NCBI RefSeq assembly: GCF_000002995.4 | Contig: NW_025062479.1 | Span: 2,439,721-2,503,720 of the forward strand | Source: Brugia malayi | Lineage: Eukaryota > Nematoda > Chromadorea > Rhabditida > Onchocercidae | Direction: 5' to 3' | Length of the DNA: 64,000 nt | Shown: positions 14,111 through 26,558 of the stretch, piece after piece | Position numbering within the stretch: position 1 is the first letter of the stretch | Layout: each line of letters begins with the position of its first letter | Program-made: the position numbers and the translations under genes | The notes under the pieces: model-generated | The model's database searches: none | What the model was told of the DNA's origin: nothing | The model's input: only the letters and a program-made list of their open reading frames with translations

Positions 14111-16394
14111 AGATATGAATAGATGAAGGAAATGAATAGTTGGAAGGATGAACATTTCTTTGAGTACTTTTCACATGAGCAAATAATCTTTTTAGGTATT
14201 ACAAAAGTTTAACATTCAATTTTTTTCTTTTTTTTTTTTTTGTAGTACATAAATATCCTTTGATGGATTAGTACTATTAATTCAAATATATTTAGAATGT
14301 TTAAAGTGCATTCAAAGTACATCATTATTAATCGGTGCATACCGTTTGAGATACTATTAAACATCGTTTCCGTTACCTTTTTACTTCTTTACCTTTTTTT
14401 GGTTTCCTTTTTTCTGTTTACTACCTAACATTTTTTTTTTCTTAATCCATTGTAATCGTAATTAATCAATTCAGATTTTATTCAATTTATACCATTTAAT
14501 AAAACCCAATTGATAATTGAATGAAATGAAGGTATTAAATTGAAACTTTTTTTTTAAATTAAATGTTTATTTAAGCTCGAAATTTGTCATTTGCTTATTT
14601 TGTATGCTAATATTATAAAGCATTTAACATCTCTGAATATACTTTGGATATTTTGAGCATTAATTTCGATCTTTTAACTTCTTTTTACAGTTTGAAATTT
14701 TAGTGTAATTGCAGTAGGTAATGAAAAATGTTTTGAAAAAAATAATTTATTGATTGAATTTGACATCATCGTATTATATGATTGCTGAAAAAAATTGCAT
14801 ACATGGCGAAAATATATGCATATGATCACTTGAAAGTATTTCGAAAAAAAAAGTGGAGGAGAGAAGAAAAAAAAAAAAAGAATTTTAAATTACGAAGCTT
14901 TCATCCGATGCAAAAAAAATAAAAAAAATAAAATTGATGTATTACAATGTGAAAAATATAAAATTCAAAGAATTTATAGATAATATTTAGGACTAAAATT
15001 TATTAAGTAAAATAGTTATTTTTTTAAGTTCAAAATGTTTCTGTAATGATTGCAACGAATATGAAAGTCTGTCTAAAATTTGCAAAATTTTAAAATTCAA
15101 TTGATATCTACCATTCAAATTGTATGAGAGTTAAAAGGCTCAAAAGTATAATCAAAAGTCTTTATCAAATTTAAATCTTAAAATGTTTTATCGAAAAAGT
15201 AAAAGTAATTAAATGCATCAGCATTGTAATTTTAATGGTTTGTCATAATAATCAACCTATTTATTACATCCTCAAAAAAAAAAAATTTTTCCCTTCCTCT
15301 CTGATTCCGTCATTCTCTTTTTCAAAGCAATTTTATTGTGTTAAAAATACTAAGCAATGAAAATTTGATGAAATTGAAATTCAAACTTTTCATATTCTTC
15401 TAAAGATTGAAAGAACAGTATCAGAGAGAAATGTTATAGCAGGTAAAAAGATGTGAATCAGTTAATTCTTAAATAAATTAATTCTCAAAACAAAATAAAA
15501 AATGAAAAATAAAACAATGGAACAAAAAAAAAAAAATATTGGTTAAAAAAAAAAGAAAAAGCCACAACAAAATGAACATTTCACCAATAATGCATTTTAA
15601 AACCAATTACACCTTCCATTATTATGTTATTTCAATCGAATATCACTTTTGTTAAATTAATCTCTGGTTAATTAATTAAATAAAAATAATAAATATCATA
15701 TTAAAAAGTTTTTTTGGTTAATTTTTGTTAATTATTAAGTTTTTCTTTTTTTTGCACACTTTTTTTTCTCTTTTTTTCTTTGTATTTTTCAAATTATCTT
15801 AATAATTAATTTTGATATAAACTAAAATAATATGATACTGATAAAGAAAAAAAAGAAATGAAGCAATGATGGTGGAACAAATGATAAAAGAATATTATAT
15901 TAACATTTGGTTGATATATTACACATATCATATCACTTGATTGTATCGTTTTTCTTCACATAAAATATTGCATTGTCGCGGAAATTTTATACATTTTATA
16001 ATTTTTTTTTTTTTTTATATGCTTGACTTTCATATCAGATTGTATTACTTTTATCAGTTCTTTTTTCTATTTTTTCATATTTCTTTCGCATTTTTTCATT
16101 TATGATCATTTGTTAGTTAATTTCATTGGTCAGTGAAACGGCTATTTTGAGATTTATATATTTTTAATCATGCAATAATTTTAAAAAATAGTTTAAAAAA
16201 CTTATCATGAATGGATAGAATAAGTTTACCATATATGATACTGTATATTGGTGGAAAAGGAAGAAAAGATTGTAAATTATTAAGGAATCTAATTAAAATT
16301 AGTAAATTTTCAAAAGAAAGGCTTAATTAAATGTTTCCAGAATTAAAATTTAAAAAAAAAAAAACTGGAAAATTAAAGCTGAAGACTAGAAAAT

Positions 16395-19300
16395 ATGTAT
16401 TATTCAAGCTTCCGGATGATATTCCGGAATATCATTTTCTTATATATCTTTATGGCATTTATGATCAAATATTCCACTCTAGGAGCAACTGAAGTAGCTG
16501 TTAATATTCAAGTAAGATTGAACTGTTCTAATCAATCGATAATTTATTGAAATATATACAAATACTTTGAATTTATTATTTTGGAATGATTATAGCCATT
16601 AATAAAATATAATATTATTTAATGCCTTAAATTTTTAGTATTTTTTGGAAAATTAAATAATTCAATATTTTTCAACAATAATTCATTTAAAGCTGACTTC
16701 AATTTTATTACTTTTTATTTTCAATTTCTGTTATTCATTGATTTGTTTCATGAATTTTTAGACATTTGATACTTTTAACAAATTTTTAAACACATATCAT
16801 AAAATGGAACAAACTGTATCAGCAAATTATTCTCGAATTTGCGGTAGAGAGCTAATATATGCATTAATTAAGGTAAATCAGTAGTAAAGTTGATCAAGAT
16901 TTCTCGTTTTTTTTTTTTTTTTTTTTTAAATTGTAAATCATCGTTAAGTCAACTAATCATTTCGCACAAATTTCAAATAAAATAAAGTTCTTATTTTATT
17001 TAAGAGAATTTAATAAAATAAAGTTCTTATTATTAAAAGAATAATCAAAATTATTTGTGACACAAATTTTTAATAAAAATCTTCCAGCACAAAACCAGAA
17101 AAATATTTCAACTTCTAAATTTCGAAATTTATTTTTATGCTTAAAACAATTTTTTTTTTTTGAAAATGATCAAATATTTTATAAGCTGATAAATTTGAAT
17201 TTATTGCAGAAATGTACTCCGACAAATAGTACCTATCCATGCTTTCAAAGTTCAACAAATACAATATGTAAGTGAATGTGATAATTAATTAAATGCAAAA
17301 TCTACTTTGATTTGTTTATAGAGATGAAAAAAGATATGCAATAATTTTGGCTTTTTTTCTTTCTTTCTTTTTTATTTTGATGAAATTTCAACATTATATT
17401 AGAAAACAGTTAAGAAGAAAAATTTGTTTTCTTTTTTTTTTTTTTTGTATTTTTGTTACTTCTTTAGAAATTCTCTTTGATGATAGTATTTGTTACAAAT
17501 TTCTGCGAGAGAAAAACAAAAAAGAAAAAAAGGTTGCAACATACCAATAATTAATCCAAATGGATAATTGAATTTTATTTGTTATAATAATTACTAATTG
17601 ATTAGCAGCTAATTGTGTGAAAGATTTAATCTTGCAGTAATTTAAAAGTGTTTTCAGATAGAAAATTTTTTGTAAGAAAAAAAACTATAATGATTTTATC
17701 ATTGTATTCTTTCACTTAAGTATTATTTTTCGTTGTTCCTATCGATCAACTAATAATTTTCCATATAACTTCCTTGTTTTTTTTTTTTTCTTTTCTGAAT
17801 GATAATTATTTCTATTTCTTTCTTCAAATAATCATTGAAGATTATTTCTTTTATTTTTGCTTATGCAAAAATAAAAGAAAGAAAAGAGAAGAAAGTGATT
17901 ACTTTATCTAATACTTTGTAAATGGAAATAACTTTAAATCAGTCATTGAATTCATTCCTGAATTCTGGATGACACTTCAAAATTGACATAATATTTATTG
18001 TTATGGCTAATATTAAATGCAAAAAAATTTTATTGGAATATATTGATATTTAAGATTTACATTTAAGTTTTATTATTTTTATCATTTCATAAGCTAATGT
18101 TATCATTTTTTGTGTGATTCATCTTTTATGAAAGCAAAAAATAATTTTCAATTATTTTCATTTTATTAACAAATTTAGCCTACTTTTCTTTTCGAGTATC
18201 AGCTTAAATATTGATTTATTATTTTACTAACTTTCATTTATATCATTTTCAATAATATTTCAACTGTGGCAAATTTTGTTTATTTTTTAATTTTCGTTTA
18301 AGTTTGTTTCGGTCTTATTTCCATATGAAGTTTACTTGAATAAGATCAAATGGATAATCGCAATCAATTTTGTCATTTAAATAGTTAACATAAAATGTTT
18401 TTTAGTTGCTTTTTCATCGCTAAATCATTTCTTTGGCTGAGAAACTGATAATTATCAAATTAGCAAAATATAGAATAATATGAAAGAACAAACAGTGTAT
18501 GCTAAGTTTTTTCTATATTTAAAAAAATTGACCTAAAATTTAGATTATTAAAGTTATTTAAATTTTTTTTTTACCGAGAAATAGTTTCAATTGCGTTTTT
18601 TAAATTCTACTAATTAATTTATTTTTCATTGAACAAATACAGATTTAACATTCATTTGATTTATCTTAAACGTTGATGGGATATTCATTACTTTAGAATA
18701 ACTTTTTTTTTTCAACATACGAAAAAAAGTTTTTCATAATTTCTCCATATTCGTTGCAAATTCTTTTTCAGATCATAAATATTTCTATTTTTTTGTGATT
18801 AACATTAATTTGATCTAATCGTTATCAAACTTTTTTACGTTATCTTATCAATTAGTAATGTAAAACATACAGATGATTGCAATTCTATCATGTAACTGGT
18901 AAATAATAATTTAATAAATATTTTAATCATGGTTGTTGAGATCTCTATCATATCTCTATAATCATGGTCATATCACCAATTTATCACAACAAACAATTCC
19001 ACTGTTCAATTTATCATTTATGTTAATCTAAAATTGACTAATTCATTCTGAAACTATTGATTTATTTTTAAAATTTCTAATCAGATTACTTGATTAATTT
19101 TGCAAGAAATAAATGTAAAGTTGTAAAAAAAAAAATTAATCATATCATTTTCTATCACTATCACAATGACCTTTGATTTTATTCTTGCTTCTGCTACTTA
19201 TCAAATGATTTTTTTCCACCGTAATTATACTTACAATGATTTAACATAAATTATTAACATGTTAAAATAATCGTTTATTTAATTCATAAAATTATTTAAT

Positions 19301-19688
19301 GATTTTTTTTGCAACAGAATTGAATAATATTATAAATAAATGAGTTTCGTGAGTACTGTTAAAATTATTGGATTTCATTAAAATGATAAAAAATGACATA
19401 CTTATGAAATTCGCAAATTTGATAATTAACAAATTATTGAAAAGTGTGATAAGAATATCATTTTATTAGTATAATGTTTATAATATGATAGTGATTAAGA
19501 ATTTGAAAAAATTTTCCCTTTTTTCTTTTTGTTTTTATTTAGTACAAAATTATAAATTTATAGATGCTGATAGGAAATCAAATCGTAGCTATCGTCGAGG
19601 TGTTGCGACAGTTTGTTGCGATTACGGGAAATGTTCGCAAGAATATTTGGCGACATTTTGTTGTGAAAAATTAGTTGTTGCACAATGA
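16395..19688 (+). CDS. insulin/relaxin-like peptide precursor (4 exons)
   Basis: Exons 16395-16511, 16762-16872, 17210-17267 and 19543-19688 join with matching phases (0, 0, 1) into a 143-residue prepropeptide. Residues 1 to about 31 are a hydrophobic signal peptide. The B-chain region holds RICGRELIYALIKKC, with Cys66 and Cys78 separated by 11 residues as in insulin and relaxin B chains. The first half closely resembles the relaxin CGREL motif. A linker with RR at 113-114 precedes the A chain, CCDYGKCSQEYLATFCC (residues 120-136). An additional cysteine follows each chain's core (Cys87 and Cys136), so four disulfides are possible, as known for one class of nematode insulin-like peptides. The CC-to-C loop has four residues where insulins usually have three. 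The likely role is a secreted hormone for an insulin-receptor-type or relaxin-type receptor. The last intron is 2.3 kb. The start is the first in-frame ATG of the signal peptide. I cannot assign a specific ins gene. Confidence 0.88.
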
Positions 19689-20374
19689 ATTGCTATATGA
19701 TACTATGATTGATAATATGAATTATTATGCTAAAGCAATTATTAAATGAATTGATAGTCGTTTACCTTATATCATTTACTGTGTATCATTTAACAATGTT
19801 TGAGTAAATATTTGTTTTGATATAACATAGTAAGCTCAAGTACTGTTATCACTAATTGATAATACCAATAGGTTTAAATATTGTTATCATTAATTGACAA
19901 TATTGATAAGCTTAAATAATAAATCAACATTACACTTTTAAGAATTTCACATTTCTTCTTTGGAATAATCTCCTTTTATCATTTCATGACATAAATTGAA
20001 TTTAATTTCAATTTTCAATTTCCGATAATTCATTTATGCATAATTTTTATAAATGTATGTTGTTTGTAAAAATCAATTTGTAAAAACGAAATTAATGAAT
20101 GATAGATTTTTTTAATGAAAGTTTCTGTATATCATCAGATATGAATTAATTATTCAATTATGATATCATATTTACCAGCAAAAAAAAAAGAAGAAATAAA
20201 AATTATTGGAATATGACAATAAAAATGACAGCCTTGAAGTCAAATTTTGCAAAAATCTTGGATGATAACTTTTAATATAAACTTTTGTAAAGTTATTTTT
20301 TTTCCATCAAAAATTTCGGGTAAATTAATTGATGAATAAATGAAATGTTTGTCGAAGAAGTGTGTAATTGTTGC
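19689..20374. other. convergent intergenic gap
   Basis: 686 bases between the stop codons of two convergently transcribed secreted-peptide genes. It must contain both 3' UTRs. Short partially repeated TTGTTATCA(T/C)TAATTGA words occur at about 19845-19905. Nothing else is seen. Confidence 0.6.
19918..19923 (+). terminator. candidate polyadenylation signal of the insulin-like gene
   Basis: AATAAA lies 230 bases downstream of the insulin-like stop codon, in the gap to the convergent neuropeptide gene. The assignment rests on position only; the motif is common in such AT-rich DNA. Confidence 0.3.
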
Positions 20375-22390
20375 TTAGCCCCAGAAACGACTTGATAATG
20401 CAAGTCCAAACTTCTGATGGCCTAATCGTCTGTATGGTCCATCTAAAATAAAAAATTATCTTAAATAATTCGGCGATTTTTCAAAACAAATCCTTTGATT
20501 TATTAGGAAAAATTTGCTGCTAAATATTCACTACTCAAATGATTGAAATAAAAAAAAAAAAAAAAAAACATTTTCCAAAGTATTAAAATCTAACTTTTGC
20601 AATTGAATGTAAGCTATACCACTAATGAAAAAACCACCAGAATTCATAATAAATAGAAAGTTTGAATTCTTTTTTTTTTTTTAAAGAGTGAATTATTAAC
20701 ATACCAGTATTTGTGGTATCAGGCATTAAACCTGATTCATTCTCGTTAAACTGAAACCAAAGAAAGCTTTTTTCATTTCAGAATTAAATTTTGAAATTTC
20801 TCTTTTCAAAGACAACTATTCAACTTTGTTAAAAAAAGATTTAACAGTTGTAAAAATATGAAAATATTAATTCAATTAACTCTATGCTTTTGTTTTGTCA
20901 TTTTTTCTTTTTCTTTTCTTTCTCATTTCTCTTGCAATATGATTGAAAATATTTTTGATTTAAAAATTTTACAATACACACTGCAACACAAAATTTATAA
21001 TTTTCATTAGTTATTTTCATAATTTACATGCTACAGAATTTTTTCTCATAAATTTAAAGTTTATTTAAAATTACAAAATTCATTTAAAAATTTTCCACCT
21101 TATATTTTTATTATTCGTTCTAATATTTTACATTAAAAACAAAAACAAAAACTTTACAAATTTAGAAAAAATTAACATTGAAATAATATTTATCAATAAA
21201 TACCGTATCAACATTTCGTTTACCCCAGAATCGACTTGATTTAATCAATTTGTTCCGTGCTTTATTCAGTGTTCGCTTTTGATTTAGCTGTTGCATTGTT
21301 GGCATACGTACAGGTTGCTGAATTATTAGAAAATATATTACTAAATAATTAATTAATATTAAAAATATTATAATTTCTCATTATCTTACTCTTTGTCATA
21401 TTTTTGAAAAATAAAATGGTTGGAATTGCATATGCTGTATTAATGTGCTTATTAATGAGAATGAAATTGAGAGTTAGTTCAAAAAATAAAAGATGCAAAT
21501 GAATAAAACAGTTATACAGAAACTTTTGTTCAAATTTAAAAAAAAAAAAAAAAAAGAAGAATTTAGCTTATTTAAATAGTTAATTTAATATTTTCATATA
21601 ATATTAAATTTTTTATATAAAATTAATCATATCTAATATTATCGATATCATTTAATCAGATAGAAATATGTGTTTTATGAAATGTTGTTTTCACAAATCA
21701 TTCAAACAATTTCGTAATTAAAAAAAATTTTTTACAATAATTACTCATTCAAAGCTTTCAATAATTAAACACTCATTATTCCTTAATTTTTCTCAAATGA
21801 AAATATAAGAAAGTTTTTTTCATTACTTTACAAAATTTCTTTTCACCTTTTTTAATTACTTTTTTATGCTATGAAAATTTTAGTACAATTTTGCATATCT
21901 TAAATAATAATATATTGAAATGCAAATTATTTTTCACTGCATAAACGCTGCATAAACGAAAAATAATTGTAAAAGTAAATTAGCCTTTTTTTCCAAAAAA
22001 AAAAAAATTTAAATAAAAATCTTTTGATATAACTCAATATACATTATTAGTCATGTTTTTTTTTTTTTTTTTTTTTTTATATATATCACTAATATACAAA
22101 ATTATGAGAAAAATTAAAATTACCAAATAATTTAAAATTTATTAAAAAACTAATAAATAAAGTGAAACCTTTAAATTTTAATTACTTTTTTCCAAAACAA
22201 AAAAAAAAAAGATTTATTTTTTGCTTACTTCATTGGCATACTCTAGTAAGTTACAGTAAATAGGGCCAAATTCACTGAGGCACTTATTATTATTGTCGTC
22301 CATTTCATAGGAATAAGTTAGATGGCTTAATATGCTTGTTACAATTATTATTTGTATCATCGAATAGCGTAATATCATCGCAATTATCAT
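20375..22390 (-). CDS. neuropeptide precursor with two SSRFW-amide peptides (4 exons)
   Basis: Minus-strand exons 22390-22229, 21317-21204, 20750-20705 and 20442-20375 join in phases 0, 0 and 1 into 129 residues. Residues 1 to about 28 are a signal peptide (MIIAMILRYSMIQIIIVTS...). A spacer with two cysteines (CLSEFGPIYC) follows. After the KR at 68-69 comes TLNKARNKLIKSSRFW followed by G-KR. After the RR at 112-113 comes LGHQKFGLALSSRFW followed by G and the stop. Glycine before a dibasic site or at the terminus is the classic amidation donor, so two peptides of 16 and 15 residues ending in SSRFW-NH2 are predicted, made by prohormone convertase, carboxypeptidase and amidating enzymes and released from neurons or gland cells. 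The shared C-terminus across exons 2 and 4 supports the model. I do not recognise the family: it is not a standard -RFamide, because Trp follows RF. Confidence 0.82.
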
Positions 22391-22426
22391 ACTGATTAAA
22401 CTTTTATCAATTTTGTATTAAACAAT

Positions 22427-22437
22427 CTGAAAATTAG
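22427..22437 (-). promoter_or_regulatory. acceptor upstream of the neuropeptide start (5' UTR intron or trans-splice site)
   Basis: On the minus strand the sequence CTAATTTTCAG ends 36 bases before the ATG at 22390. It fits a nematode splice acceptor and would define the 5' end of the mature mRNA. Confidence 0.5.
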
Positions 22438-25400
22438 AAAAAATTAATTCATTTCAAAATTGATTTAATTATGGAAATGGTAATAAATAATGTGGAGGAT
22501 TTTTTTTTTTTTTTTTAATTTCACTTTTCTTTTTCTTTTTTAATAGTGAACAAAACCAATAATTTTGTTCAATAACAATAAACAACAAACAACAAACTTT
22601 TACTAATCATTAGTAATAGTTCATTAATTTAAGTGTAATTTTACTTTCTTTTTTTACAGGCTTGAAAGCTTCGAAATAATATTTATTTTTCACGAAAAAA
22701 TTAGCTAAAAAATGATAACAAAGAGTGGGAGAGACTGAAAGTGAGAGAAAATGTGAAAAATAAAATTAGCAAACATTAAAATTGCAAAAGTTAATAATTT
22801 CATTTTCTACATTAATAACAATAAGTTAGAAAAAAAAAAAACAATTGTTTGAATTAATGTAATTAAGACAATATGCTATTCTAACAAATAGTTTTTTCTA
22901 TATATTCGCTTCGCGTTTTTATTGTTAAAATTTAATATAAACTTTTATGTAATAAAAAAAAAAAAAAAATGAAAGAAAATAAATAAATGCTAAAGTTTCA
23001 TGATATTCGTCATAAATTTATATTCATTTGTAATGAAATAATTGATCCTTACAATTTCGGATGAAAAAAAAAGAATTGAATGAAATTCGCAGATTTTTTT
23101 TAACTAATCAAAATATGCAATTAATGCAATGTGATATATTCAATATACCAAACAAAACAAAAGAAGCAGAAAAGATTAGACATATAATCAAACTGATGAA
23201 TGACTGATAATAACTGAATTGATAAGAAGAAATGATAAAAAAAAACGATCTTTTGGTAATGGATAATGCGAAATTAATATGTGTAACTGTTAAAAACAAT
23301 AATGTAAAATTAATTAATTTCCTAAATAAAAATTATGAGAAAAGAAAAATGATGATATGTTTAAATCCAAAAAGTAGCCATAATCTTCGTAATATGTTTT
23401 TTTTTTTTCCTTCTTATATTCAATTTCTAAAATTTATTCTAGAATTTTTATATTTTAAGTAAACAAAAATTAAAAGCTTTTAGCTTCTGAATTTCCAACG
23501 AAAAAATAATGAAAATCTCAGAGATGAAAAAATTTCATTTCATGAACATTATACGAAAAATTTTTCTTAATTCTAAAAAAAAAATTTCTTTTTTCCATTT
23601 TCTTCACCTCGTTTATCATTTTCCTATATGCGACAAATTGTCATTTCTTATATGAGAGAACAAATTTGACATTTATCTATCATTCATCTATGTCAAAATA
23701 ATTCTATAAGCCTCATTTTTTTTTTTTTTTTTTTTTGTTGAAATGTACATCCTATCTTCTTTGAATATATTATGCATTTATAAATATAATTTATTTTTAA
23801 TTTTTATGACTGATTAAAAAAATAATTTTTACACATCTTCATAGGCTTAGTAATTTCTATAAAATAATTTTAAAACGAAAACAAGGCAACATTTCTTTGT
23901 TTGTTCCTTAAGTTTAATATGATAAAAGTTGTATTTATTTTTTATTTATCAATTGTTCCTTATTTTTTGTTCTTTTATTCATTCAAATATATAAATTATT
24001 TCTTTAAAATTGAAAATAAGAAAATAAAAAAAAAAGAATCGAGGAAAAAGCTGTAAATGAAGCAAAATAGTGATTAAAGCAGACAAATTTTGATTGTAAA
24101 CAAAAACAAAAAAAGATAGATAGTAATGAAAATTACATGCTAAATTACTGAATGATTTAACAATAATATTTCATAAACAAATAGAAAAAAAAAAAAAAAA
24201 AAAGAAATTATGGATTTGTAATAAATCATGAAGTTTAGCTAATTCCTCACAAAAGTGAAATAAGTCTATAGCAAATTTTAGCGTCTAAATTTAATTGATT
24301 TTAAAATCTTTGCTGGCCAATTGAATAATAATGGCAGTAAAAGAAGAAATTCAATACAGGAATAATTGATAGATTTTTCTTGTGTTGTAATTATTTTAGG
24401 TAAATTTTAGACAAATGTTCTAGCAAAAAAAAGGAAAAAAAGATAAAATAGTTGGAATAGAAATTTTTTAAAATTTTAAAAATGCCTGAAAGTATTTGTA
24501 AAATATCGCTGGAATTGATCAAATAAAAATAAAAAATAAATTCAGAAAAGTCAATGAAATATTGAAAGTACTGATAACATTAAAAAATTTTGTATGATAT
24601 TACTTTGCTAGAAAGAAAATTTGGCAAATATTTGCAAAATATCAGCAACATTTTGCTATTAATTTTTCTGTTTTTCTTTTTAAATTTATGGTTAATTTTT
24701 CTTTTTTTTTTTGCATCACTGAATCCAATTTATTTCTACTGATTGTAAAAAAAAGAAGAAATGAAAATCTTAAATTATTCGTTTAATTTTATGCTAAAAA
24801 TGCTAAAAAGAAATTTCATTTTGTAAGAAGAAATGTTAATGAATGATGGGTGCAGTAATTGTTATATTAGCTAATCTGAAAATTTTTTTGTTAAATAAAT
24901 CTTGTAAATGTTTCATATTTAATATAAAATATGAAATATTCATTTTGAATTTTTTGTTTGTTTTTTTACTTTTTTTTTTGAAAAATTTTTCAATTAATTT
25001 GTAAATAATATTAATCTAAGCTTAACTTAGGCTTAATTCATATTATTTCATTGTTAAAAAATTTTTTCTTAATCACACGAATCAAACAGTTATAATAATC
25101 AATCAATTCTAAAGTATTTGTTAATGATAAAAATGTTAAAGCTATGTGACAAAAAAAAAAACAAAAATGTGTATGGCATGTTCTTATCGTTCTTTTTTAA
25201 TATTTGAAAAAAAAAAATGAATTTTTTTTTTCGTAAATTAGCAGAAAAGGTAAAAAAAAATGAAAAATTGGTTTTCTCAATCTGTAATGTAATAAAAAAG
25301 AAATAGAGATAATCAGAAAAAGGAAGTGGAAAATCAACCGATCAAATATAGCAAGTTAAATTGAAATAGAAATAATTTTATTTTAATTCAACTTGCAATC

Positions 25401-26339
25401 AATAAATATTTTATTTAAAAATAAATCATAGTTCGTTCGAATTTTTTATTATGAACTATAAAATATAATTCTACAAATGAATTTCAATTCTAATCCATGA
25501 AACTTCTTTTTTTCTGATTTACTTTTCAGCTCATCTATTATCACACCTTCTTATTGTCGAATATTGAAGGAATTACTGAAAATATTGAAAGAAGGAAAGT
25601 TAAGATTATTGAAAGTTATACAAGTTCTGCCACTACTTGAAAAATTTTTCATCTTAGTTTAAATAAGCTAAATAAGCCGATTTGATAGAGAAATTTGACA
25701 TAGTTTGTTATTGTTGCTAATCTTGCAAATAAGAAATTTTCACATGCTTAATATATTTTGAAAGTGAAATTAATTACAATAAAAGCATAACAGAACTTAT
25801 TCTATCAAGTTTTTAAATTTGTTCACTTAATAATTTTAGAAAATTTTTGAACTTGAAATTTTAAACAAATGAAAGTGAAAAAAAAATAGGTAAAAAAAAA
25901 TTGCAGAAAGAAAAAATGAAAAGAAAAAAAGTTAGAAATAATATAATATGCCATTAATTTTTAAATATCAATTAAATACAACTTGCTTATAAAAATCAAA
26001 AATTAAAAAAAAAAAAAAAAAAAAAAAACCAAAAAAATTGGAAAAAAAATTAGAAAAAATGAAAAATAAAAATTCAAAAGCGATATCAATTATTATGGTG
26101 TGAACAAATTCCGGTGTTTCAATTCGACAAAACCAACAATAAAATAATTTTCTAGTCACTATGGATATTAGCTTAAAAGCTTAAGTTAATGTTATCGAAT
26201 ACTTTTCCATTCGAATATTATTATCATTGTTATTCATTTCATTTTTCAATTAGCTAATAATTTATTATTAATATTTTCTCAATTCTTTCTTTTCTAATAA
26301 GCAAACATTTGAAATTAATAGAGGTGAAATTAACTGTAT

Positions 26340-26527
26340 ATAATGGAATATAATATAATAAAATATGATATGTAATATAGTGCAAAAATATATAATAATA
26401 CAATATGATATCAATATTAATGTAATATAATATAAAAATATTATATTATTAATATTATAACATGATATAATATAATATAGTGTAATAAACAGAATAATTA
26501 ATGTAAGTTATTATGGTGTGAGCAAAT

Positions 26528-26553
<26 letters not shown>
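26340..26553. repeat. ATATAATATA-rich patch and (TA)n microsatellite
   Basis: Dense repetition of AATATAATATA words from about 26340 to 26490, ending in a perfect TA run at about 26528-26553. Confidence 0.75.

Positions 26554-26558
<5 letters not shown>

Larger units (their letters stand above)
86..16394. other. gene-poor AT-rich region
   Basis: About 16 kb holding no gene I can support. It is dominated by A/T homopolymers, GA and ATT/TAT microsatellites and purine- or pyrimidine-rich tracts. The longest open frames here are translations of these repeats (Thr-, Tyr-, Leu/Ile-, Phe- or Lys-rich) and are often open on both strands. Neither conserved protein motifs nor exon sets with matching splice phases were found. 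Confidence 0.6.
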
